Assembly: GCF_010378095.1 (NCBI RefSeq)
Contig: NZ_WNJL01000014.1
Coordinates: 1-64,000, forward strand
Reading direction: 5' to 3'
Origin: Acidithiobacillus ferrianus
Lineage (GTDB): Bacteria; Pseudomonadota; Gammaproteobacteria; Acidithiobacillales; Acidithiobacillaceae
DNA length: 64,000 nucleotides
In this document: piece by piece, positions 57,384 to 64,000 of the stretch
How the letters are laid out: every line of letters begins with the position of its first letter
Position numbering within the stretch: position 1 is the stretch's first letter
The notes under the pieces: model-generated
Databases searched by the model: none
The model's input: the letters and a program-made list of their open reading frames with translations, nothing else
Told to the model about the DNA's origin: nothing
Translations under genes and position numbers: made by a program

Positions 57384-58693
57384 GAGGCCGTCCTCCCGTT
57401 TCTTGCATCATATAACGTAAAGAAGTGCTCCCGTGTCGCCTTGCCGGCTTTCGCGACGTAAAGCGCCTGATCCGCATGCCGCATCAAACCGTCATCGGAG
57501 GCGTCGTCGAGAGGATACACGGTTATTCCCAGGCTGACACCGATTCGCATTTCGGCTGCATGATATGGGTAGGGTTTACCCATGATCTTTTGGATGCGGT
57601 CCAATATCCGGTATAAAGCCTCATCATTATCGAGATCCTCGAACATGAGGACAAACTCATCCCCCCCCAGACGAATCAAGGCATCGGAAGACCGCAACAC
57701 CTTTTTCAATCGAATCACCGTCTCCTGCAAAACCCAGTCTCCGGCTTTATGCCCAAACGTGTCATTTACCTCTTTGAAACCGTCCAGATCAAGTATGCCG
57801 AGGGCAAATAAGGTGCCGTGACGATGGCTGCGGGCTTTGGCCTCGGTCAGCCGCGGCCCGAGATATGCGCGATTGGGTAGTCCCGTGAGCGGGTCCCGCT
57901 GGGCCTGTTCCTTGGCGGCCACCATCAGTTCCAGCAATCTCGGCACCATGAGCAGATGCTTCAGCCCGAGACGATCCAGGTACCCAGAGATGCCGCTTCC
58001 CAGTACCCACAATGCGTTCTGGTGCTCCAAACGCACGGGAAGCACAGCCGCTTCCCGGATGTGATCGCGCAGCGGGCGCAAAACCTTCGGAGCTTCCGCT
58101 TGCATCAGGTCATATATTGCGGCCCTGTCCATCAACGTCTCCCACGTTACCGGTGCGACCTGCTGGGTCTTTTCGTCCGCACGGGAAGGCGAGGTTATGT
58201 CGCCGTGGACGATTCGTTGCGGCTTCTTGAAGTCGGACAAGCAAATAATGCTTGACCACTTCAAGGGATCGATCGCGCTCAGCAGCCTCTTACAAAAGCC
58301 ATTCAATATCTGTTCCGTGCTTATTTCGAGATTAAATCCAGAGCGGAATATATCTCCCAGAAGATCGTAGAATCGGTGATAATCCTGAGCGATCATCGCC
58401 GATACATTCTTGGTACGCATCCGCGAAGCCGTCAATCCCTGCGTGAAAAAGGCCATATCGAACGACTTATACGACCCATCCACCTCCGTTGGAGGCTTGA
58501 TGAGCCACTGGTTTGCGCCATCGGACAGCGAGAGGCCATAACCCGCGGAACTCTCCTGAAAGCGGTAATACGCAGGGGCCACCGCGCCTGGAACCTGCGC
58601 ACCCGGCATGCCCACCCCCACCGGACGCATCACTTTTTCACGGAAATACAGTGACTTATTTTGTCTTTTTGCGGAGTGTCTTGTGATGGCCAT
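57380..58693 (-). CDS. Diguanylate cyclase (GAF-like sensor + GGDEF)
   Basis: About 437 residues. The middle (about 105-260) looks like a GAF-type sensor (SAIDPLKWSSIICLSDFKK and AAVLPVRLEHQNALWVLGSG). The C-terminal GGDEF domain has the start DPLTGLPNRAYLGPRL, the active motif RLGGDEFVLMFE near 340 and an inhibitory RxxD (RSSD) five residues before it, so it should make c-di-GMP with feedback control. I chose ATG 58693 (GGAG six bases upstream); an ATG at 58720 is also in frame. It follows bcsZ after 38 bases, linking c-di-GMP to cellulose. Confidence 0.88.
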   Translation of the reverse strand: MAITRHSAKRQNKSLYFREKVMRPVGVGMPGAQVPGAVAPAYYRFQESSAGYGLSLSDGANQWLIKPPTEVDGSYKSFDMAFFTQGLTASRMRTKNVSAMIAQDYHRFYDLLGDIFRSGFNLEISTEQILNGFCKRLLSAIDPLKWSSIICLSDFKKPQRIVHGDITSPSRADEKTQQVAPVTWETLMDRAAIYDLMQAEAPKVLRPLRDHIREAAVLPVRLEHQNALWVLGSGISGYLDRLGLKHLLMVPRLLELMVAAKEQAQRDPLTGLPNRAYLGPRLTEAKARSHRHGTLFALGILDLDGFKEVNDTFGHKAGDWVLQETVIRLKKVLRSSDALIRLGGDEFVLMFEDLDNDEALYRILDRIQKIMGKPYPYHAAEMRIGVSLGITVYPLDDASDDGLMRHADQALYVAKAGKATREHFFTLYDARNGRTAS

Positions 58694-58731
58694 ACACGTC
58701 TCCATATTTACGCGCTGCATGAGGCATCGCG

Positions 58732-60027
58732 TTATTTCATCATCTCCCGATCCGACCAGGCGGGTCGCAGTTCACCATCCCGGCCAAACCGTATGGTGTG
58801 GTACACCCATCCCAGGGCGAAGAGGGCCAGATTCTGATCATAGTAGTGTGGTGTCTTGCCATAGAGGCCGCTCGCCTGGTCCTGATCCGCCGTCAGCCTG
58901 AGCCACTGATTCCGTAGCGCCGGTTTCATACCCTTCTGCATCAGGTAAGGGATCAGGGCGGCGGAGAAACCCGCAGGCCCCACGCCGGTAGGGGCACCGG
59001 TGACCCAGTTCTCACTCACGGGCGGCAACAGGTGCGACTGCAGATAGTTCGCCATGCCTGAAACCTGATCCAGAATGCGTTGGGCTCCCGGCGTATTGAG
59101 ATTGCTCATCCCGGCCCAGAGGTACACGCGAATGGCATTGTAACTGGCATTGGGTCCCTGCGGGGCCACGTGGTATCCCTGTTGCGCGGAATAGGCCACC
59201 CAGTCTGGCGCAAAACCATGCGGACTGACCGCTTTGATAAAGGTGGGCAAATGCGTCGCCATAGCGCGCCAGGGCCCGTGTGGCAGGGCGTGGGCCAATC
59301 CCTCCACCACCGGTAGAGGCAGATAGCTGGGATTGAAGATATAGGTGTCCGCGGCCACGCGAAACCCATGTTTTCCCGGTAAGAGCATGGGTCCGGCGCC
59401 CGGCAGGGTGACCACCTCTTTCTGGGCAATCCGTTTGGCGAGGAGCGTGCCGAGTGCGGTATAGCTGTCGCGACCCCACAAACGCCCTGCCTGAATCAAG
59501 GTGTAGGCGATCCACAAGTCCGCATCGGCGGCCGAGTTGCCATCGAGCACCCCCCAGGTCTTATTGGGGCGCTCACCCCAGCGCCATGCGGGCAAATGGG
59601 CTGCGAGGCTCCCTTGCGCCAGATTATCCTGGGTCCAAGTCAGAATTTTCTGGAACAGCTGCGGATTATTGGCCACCAAGGCAAAAAACAAGGCGTAAGA
59701 TTGCCCTTCCGATGTCGTGATTCCTCCGTCATCCCAGTCTATGACCCGGCCTTGCGGGTCGATGAACTTGACCTGATAGCTATTCCAGAACTGGATCCAG
59801 GGAACGGAATTGCCGCTTGATCCCTGAGCGGCCGGCTGCATGGCACAGCCTTCCACCGCGAACAGGATAGCGAGCGACCCCCATCCCAGCCGTTTGGCCT
59901 GTGCGCGCAGCCAGCGCCGCAAGGTTCCGCGCAGGGCGATGGATGGCTTCTCGGTGCTGGAATGGGAAAGTCGGGGCGTCCGTTCGCGCATGACTGAACC
60001 CTCCGTGGTGTCGTGACGGTTACTCAT
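58732..60027 (-). CDS. bcsZ: Cellulase BcsZ (GH8 endoglucanase)
   Basis: A 431-residue GH8 enzyme that trims cellulose in the periplasm during secretion. The acid is E107 in GGITTSEGQSYALFFALVAN, with DADLWIAYTL near 168-177 holding the catalytic base, and AADTYIFNPSYLPLP and PNASYNAIRVYLWAGM are family motifs. The N-terminus has a hydrophobic segment ending in a Cys (LAILFAVEGCAM), a possible lipoprotein signal, after an unusually long basic region. ATG at 60027 overlaps the bcsC stop by eight bases; ATG 59991 is an alternative. Confidence 0.9.
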   Translation of the reverse strand: MSNRHDTTEGSVMRERTPRLSHSSTEKPSIALRGTLRRWLRAQAKRLGWGSLAILFAVEGCAMQPAAQGSSGNSVPWIQFWNSYQVKFIDPQGRVIDWDDGGITTSEGQSYALFFALVANNPQLFQKILTWTQDNLAQGSLAAHLPAWRWGERPNKTWGVLDGNSAADADLWIAYTLIQAGRLWGRDSYTALGTLLAKRIAQKEVVTLPGAGPMLLPGKHGFRVAADTYIFNPSYLPLPVVEGLAHALPHGPWRAMATHLPTFIKAVSPHGFAPDWVAYSAQQGYHVAPQGPNASYNAIRVYLWAGMSNLNTPGAQRILDQVSGMANYLQSHLLPPVSENWVTGAPTGVGPAGFSAALIPYLMQKGMKPALRNQWLRLTADQDQASGLYGKTPHYYDQNLALFALGWVYHTIRFGRDGELRPAWSDREMMK

Positions 60028-62863
60028 AACGCCCCATCCCGGAGACATATTGGGCCGGTATGAACGTGCGCGCATGGCTGCCGCCGAAGACATAACGAAT
60101 ATCGAGGCCCGCTTGCGCCTGCTGAAAAGCGGGGTTGGCCTGATAGGAAGCACCGGCATCCAGATACCAGTGCGTACCGAGTCGCTGTGTTAGCACGGCA
60201 TTCAGCGACCCTGCGATACTACCGCCACTCGAGGCGGCATAAGGGGAGAGCACTAGGTTCTGGGTGCTGAGTTGGGGGGCGAGCTGATCCCGCAGCAGCG
60301 TCGAGCCAATGTAAGGACCGCCGGCCTGATGGAGCCATTGGTAACCGATGGCCGCACTCACGTTGAGTGCCCCGCCATGCCACCAGTGGCTGGCATTCGC
60401 ACTGAGAGAAGGCTCTGCCATCCACTGTGGACTGAAGTAACCCCCATAGCCCGGAGATGCGAAACTCTCATTCCGGGCATAGGTTTCCGCATAGAAAGAA
60501 GGTCCCAGGGAAACCCACCAACCCGCGCCCGTATACACCGGCCGCATGGCGGCCAGATAGGTGCTGGCCCCATAATTCGTTGTGATGTTCCGACCGGTGA
60601 TGGCATTGAGGTGCAAGGTGCCGATATAGGACCAGCCGTGTTTGCCGCCACTGAGGTAGCCACTCGCCCCAATCTGGTTGCGCATGGCGGCCCCCCAGGT
60701 GTACGGGATATGGAGAGTCTGGCCGCGCACATTCGCACTTACGTTCCCTTGTACGCCATTGTATGAGAGCAGGGTCTGCCGCACACTGTTGCGCAACACG
60801 TGCACGCTCCAGTCGCTGCCGTTATCGGAGGGGATGAAGGTGTAACGCAACAGACCCTGCACCGTACCTCCGCCAAGGCTCGAGGGCGAGGTCCAGCCCA
60901 ATGCGGCGCGCCAGTGATGGTGCGGTTCGTGGTCGTCGACCCCGAACAAAAATTGGGGAAGTTGCCAGACGTGTCCGGTAGCCTGTCCCGTCGCCGTGGA
61001 TGCGCCATCGAGCACGGGGAGTTGCCCGCCGTTCGGCTGGCCCCCATACAGGTCGGGTGACGACCACTGGGTGAAAGCGGCCAGGTGCCAATTGATGCCC
61101 CACTGAGCCTGCAAGGAAGGCAGGTATTCCGTCATCCGGGTCATGCCGCTCCCTTTCCCGCCGCGCTGTTCCCAGGAACCGCCCAAGGCGAGGTAGCTCT
61201 GTCGCGCGGGCGGCGGGGCGATCTGATCGGGCGGCACGAAGCGCCAAGGGATCGCGTTGATATCGGCGAAGTGATCCCGCATGGTGGCCATCGGCAGATG
61301 CGCCGCCAAAGGACCCCGCGTTGTCGCGGCGAGTTGATACGTGTGGGCGAGGTTGTGAATCTGTTGATCGGCGATGACCACACCCACCGCGTTACCCGAG
61401 GACGGATCCTGGCGATACAGGGTCGTAAACAAGGCGCTGGCGGCCTTGAAATGCCTGGTATGCACCAAAGACCAAGCCTGTATGGTTTGCATGCCTGGAG
61501 AAAGTGGGCCAAACCGCTGTGCGGCCCGCAGGTGTCGCAGGGTACCCGCATAATCTCGATTTTTGTAATCGCGCAGGGCGGCCATGATGTTGCTGTGTTG
61601 GCGGAAATGCGCCGATGCCGGGGTTCCCGCCGGGAGGTGGGCCATGGCCTCGCGGGCGATGGGTACGTCATTGTCCGCCATCGCGAGATTTCCCACCGTC
61701 TGCCAGTCTGCGTCTTTGCCCGACCATTGCGCCGCCCGTACCCACCACTGCAATGCGGCGCGCGGATGGTGATTGGCACCCAGTATGGCGCCCATCAGAC
61801 GGGCATCTGAAACCTGCCGCAAGCGGGCGATCGCTGCGGACTCTGGCGCCACCAACGCGAGTGCATCCGCATTCCGATGCGCCGTATGCGCCCGCGCGGC
61901 CACCATCATGATGTATTGCAGACGCTGCCGCTCCAGAGCGTGCTGAGCGCTGGGGAACTGTGCCTGCGCCCGGGCGTAGAGCACCTGCATATCCTGGGGA
62001 GGCAACTGGTTGGCGGCCTGATTCAGGATCCCCTGAACCTCTGCCGCGTGCTGACTGTGCTGCATCAAGGAAATATACACCAGCGTGGCACGCTCCGGGT
62101 GGCCGGTGGCCGCCAACGCCTCTGCCCAGACCTGCCGATTACCTGGATAAGCCAAGGTGAACACGCTGGGAGTTTGATCATGCAGAGCAACGATCTGATT
62201 CCAGGACTTTTGCCCCGCCAATCGACGCACCGCGCGACTGGCCAATCCCTGACGCATCAGGAACCGCAGTTTCTGCGGTGGCTGATAACCGGGATCCTCG
62301 CGCTGGATCTGCTGTATGGCCAATTGCAGGGTCTGCAAATGGCCTTCGCCCAGAAGGTGCCAGAGACGGTTCTCCTCCAGCACATTGCGCATGGAAACGA
62401 GAGATAAATGTGTTTTATTGGCGAGGGCACCCTGCCCATAGCGGGCCTGCAACCGTTGCATATGACTTTGTGCCAGCGCAGTCTGGCCCACGCGGATCTC
62501 CGCCCAAATGGTTTTTTCCAGAAGTACAAAACCCATCGTCGGTTGGGGCTTCCAGCCGGGATACTGCGCGGCAGTCCGCTGGATCAGGGTGCGAGCCGTC
62601 TGTAGATGGCCACCATTGAGGGCGGTCCATATTTTCTGCTCCGCCGCGTCGATCGCCGCGAGTGAATGCTTCTTCCGGGTATAGATATTACTGATTACAT
62701 TGTTTTGCTGGCGTTGCTGAGTCTGCAGCACATTGCCCGCACTGCGGGTCTGGCCAGCGACCGGCGCCGCGCAGGCACTGGTCGTGCACAACGGGACAGT
62801 ACCGGCGACGATCATGGTCACCCAAGAGCGGATACAGAGGGGTTTGCGGTTTTTCTTTTTCAT
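60020..62863 (-). CDS. bcsC: Cellulose export outer-membrane protein BcsC
   Basis: A 947-residue outer-membrane secretin-like porin for cellulose. A signal peptide (about 1-32: SWVTMIVAGTVPLCTTSACA) is followed by TPR-like alpha-helical repeats (about 60-600) and a C-terminal beta barrel (about 620-947: GGSWEQRGGKGSGMTRMTEY, then aromatic strands such as GWWVSLGPSFYAETYAR, ending YVSGMGRYE). The YFSPQ and GVRY/GLDIRYVFGG endings fit BcsC. GAGGAGG precedes the ATG at 62863, which overlaps the bcsB stop by four bases. Shorter than E. coli BcsC (1157), mostly in the TPR part. Confidence 0.85.
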   Translation of the reverse strand: MKKKNRKPLCIRSWVTMIVAGTVPLCTTSACAAPVAGQTRSAGNVLQTQQRQQNNVISNIYTRKKHSLAAIDAAEQKIWTALNGGHLQTARTLIQRTAAQYPGWKPQPTMGFVLLEKTIWAEIRVGQTALAQSHMQRLQARYGQGALANKTHLSLVSMRNVLEENRLWHLLGEGHLQTLQLAIQQIQREDPGYQPPQKLRFLMRQGLASRAVRRLAGQKSWNQIVALHDQTPSVFTLAYPGNRQVWAEALAATGHPERATLVYISLMQHSQHAAEVQGILNQAANQLPPQDMQVLYARAQAQFPSAQHALERQRLQYIMMVAARAHTAHRNADALALVAPESAAIARLRQVSDARLMGAILGANHHPRAALQWWVRAAQWSGKDADWQTVGNLAMADNDVPIAREAMAHLPAGTPASAHFRQHSNIMAALRDYKNRDYAGTLRHLRAAQRFGPLSPGMQTIQAWSLVHTRHFKAASALFTTLYRQDPSSGNAVGVVIADQQIHNLAHTYQLAATTRGPLAAHLPMATMRDHFADINAIPWRFVPPDQIAPPPARQSYLALGGSWEQRGGKGSGMTRMTEYLPSLQAQWGINWHLAAFTQWSSPDLYGGQPNGGQLPVLDGASTATGQATGHVWQLPQFLFGVDDHEPHHHWRAALGWTSPSSLGGGTVQGLLRYTFIPSDNGSDWSVHVLRNSVRQTLLSYNGVQGNVSANVRGQTLHIPYTWGAAMRNQIGASGYLSGGKHGWSYIGTLHLNAITGRNITTNYGASTYLAAMRPVYTGAGWWVSLGPSFYAETYARNESFASPGYGGYFSPQWMAEPSLSANASHWWHGGALNVSAAIGYQWLHQAGGPYIGSTLLRDQLAPQLSTQNLVLSPYAASSGGSIAGSLNAVLTQRLGTHWYLDAGASYQANPAFQQAQAGLDIRYVFGGSHARTFIPAQYVSGMGRYE

Positions 62864-64000
62864 AGGGCCTCCTCGGCGCGCCATTGCGCTTTTTTGCGTA
62901 GGGTATATATCCAAACGGTCAGCGTAGCGAACAATACCGCTGTCGAACCGGCCAGCACCCAAAGCCAGGGCCTGACCGAGAACAGAAAGATCCAGAACCA
63001 GCCACTGTGTCGATCACCATACATGAAATGTGGACCCACCAGGGTCGAGACATAGGTGCCCCGACTATTCTGCCAGGCGAGGTCACCCTGCAATTTCCCC
63101 CAACTGACTGGCGCCACCAGATTCCAGGCCGCGGCCGTCAATCCTTGCGTGTTCTTCGCGAGAAAGGTGACCGCCACGTGCCCTTTATAGGGCGTGCGTG
63201 ATTCCATCAGATAGGCGGTTGCTTGCGCCTGGGTCGCGCCTATCCATGGATGATCCTTGACCTGACGAGCGGACAATTGCCACTCCATGCCATTCTGCTG
63301 GAGGCGCACAGGGCTTGCGGACAGCCAAGAGGCAGGGACGGAAGACAGCGTCCCTATGGCCAGAACATTGCCAGCATCCGGCATCGAAAAGGTCGCCTGG
63401 GTGCCCGACAATGGCGAGTGGGCCACCTGCGCCAGCCGACCGAACAAGGTCAGTCCCGCAGACCAGTTCGATAACGTTCTTTCGCTATACCATACGGACA
63501 GATTCCGCCCGGCGCCGTGCACTACCAGAGGGAACCCGGTACTCCGGAACAGGGTAAGGTCCGGTAAGACCGCATAGCGGTGGGTGGCGGGCAACTGCAG
63601 GGTGGATTCGGGAAAAACGGATACCTTGCCACCGGCAATGTCGAAGGTGATGTGATTCTCTCCGCCCACCAGGGCCGAAAAAGGGATGGTGGTTTGGTAA
63701 TTGGCCACACCCGGCGTAAGTTTCCATTCTGAAATCCAGTGATGGTTGGCCATCACGGTGATGATGGGACGACTGGCCGACTTCGTCAGAGGCTCGGTAG
63801 CCATGGTCAATTTCATTTTCAGATTACTCTGCCGCGAAGCAAAGAGTCCCCCCGGCATCCAAAAGGCGATATCGGCAGTACCATGGGGCGTGTTCAACGG
63901 GGAGTCGGGACCCTGAAGATCGCGCAGGCTGACCTTTTCCCCCGGATAGGCGGCATCTTGAGGACCCAACTGCAGGGCCGCCATCTGCTGATCACTACCG
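62860..64000 (-). CDS. bcsB: Cellulose synthase periplasmic subunit BcsB (C-terminal part, 5' end outside window)
   Basis: The frame is open to the right edge; at least 379 residues are seen. The visible part contains beta-rich periplasmic domains (GGENHITFDIAGG and the ADIAFWMPGGLF strand) and ends in a membrane helix, RPWLWVLAGSTAVLFATLTVWIY, with a basic cytoplasmic tail, the topology of BcsB, which anchors in the membrane and guides the glucan from BcsA. Overlaps bcsC by four bases. bcsA is presumably just outside the window. Confidence 0.8.
   Translation of the reverse strand, partial: GSDQQMAALQLGPQDAAYPGEKVSLRDLQGPDSPLNTPHGTADIAFWMPGGLFASRQSNLKMKLTMATEPLTKSASRPIITVMANHHWISEWKLTPGVANYQTTIPFSALVGGENHITFDIAGGKVSVFPESTLQLPATHRYAVLPDLTLFRSTGFPLVVHGAGRNLSVWYSERTLSNWSAGLTLFGRLAQVAHSPLSGTQATFSMPDAGNVLAIGTLSSVPASWLSASPVRLQQNGMEWQLSARQVKDHPWIGATQAQATAYLMESRTPYKGHVAVTFLAKNTQGLTAAAWNLVAPVSWGKLQGDLAWQNSRGTYVSTLVGPHFMYGDRHSGWFWIFLFSVRPWLWVLAGSTAVLFATLTVWIYTLRKKAQWRAEEAL

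Overview
The window reads as a chromosomal segment of a Gram-negative proteobacterium carrying its replication-origin region. GC content is high except in one island. The gene set and order (dnaA-dnaN-recF-gyrB; rpmH-rnpA-yidD-yidC-mnmE; pilZ-holB-tmk-mltG-pabC-fabF-acpP-fabG-fabD-fabH-plsX-rpmF-yceD; purM-purN with hda nearby; a bcs cellulose operon) fit the gamma/beta-proteobacterial grade. My guess is the genus Acidithiobacillus; this rests on general familiarity with such proteins, not on a search, and I cannot name a species. || 1-8.8 kb: an unrecognised partial gene and an LpxH-like phosphatase, then dnaA-dnaN-recF-gyrB reading leftward. Two intergenic stretches pair AT-rich DNA with DnaA boxes: dnaA-dnaN (5616-5898) and the region before thiD (8531-8826). 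|| 8.8-24.4 kb: housekeeping genes. Thiamin (thiD, thiE), haem (hemL), HIT and ComEA-like genes read rightward. A leftward run nadD-rsfS-rlmH-(DUF4398 lipoprotein)-(OmpA-like)-maf-rng follows, then an acyltransferase and a small heat-shock gene with a sigma-32-type promoter, then the leftward block rpmH-rnpA-yidD-yidC-mnmE, and ettA. || 24.6-33.1 kb: a hemerythrin gene preceded by a perfect FNR-type box and a possible 24-residue coupled microprotein, then a decayed accessory island. The island holds a frameshifted ParA-type ATPase with an unknown partner, flanked by two copies of an IS200/IS605-end-like repeat; an AT-rich membrane protein; a higBA toxin-antitoxin pair; a shattered dinB plus a second dinB scrap; the N-terminal part of a probable defence-type helicase; an IS5-family element; and an integrase N-terminus lying beside tRNA-Ser(GGA). 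The IS sits exactly where the 3' ends of the convergent helicase and integrase genes are missing. || 33.4-51.3 kb: a long leftward run links type IV pilus/c-di-GMP (PilZ), DNA replication, peptidoglycan, folate and fatty-acid/phospholipid synthesis through overlapping stop/start codons. Then come yihY, hda, pgsA, a superoxide dismutase with clear promoter and terminator, purM-purN-cinA-like, a disulfide oxidoreductase and PPK2. || 51.3-64 kb: RNase R, tRNA-Leu(CAG), a flagellum-related trio (FlhB C-terminal homologue, FliK-like, DUF2802) with a YcgR-type PilZ protein, two unknown small proteins, a GGDEF diguanylate cyclase and bcsZ-bcsC-bcsB, whose upstream genes lie beyond the right edge. The right end thus combines c-di-GMP production (DGC), c-di-GMP reception (YcgR, and BcsB with BcsA presumed upstream) and cellulose export in one neighbourhood.
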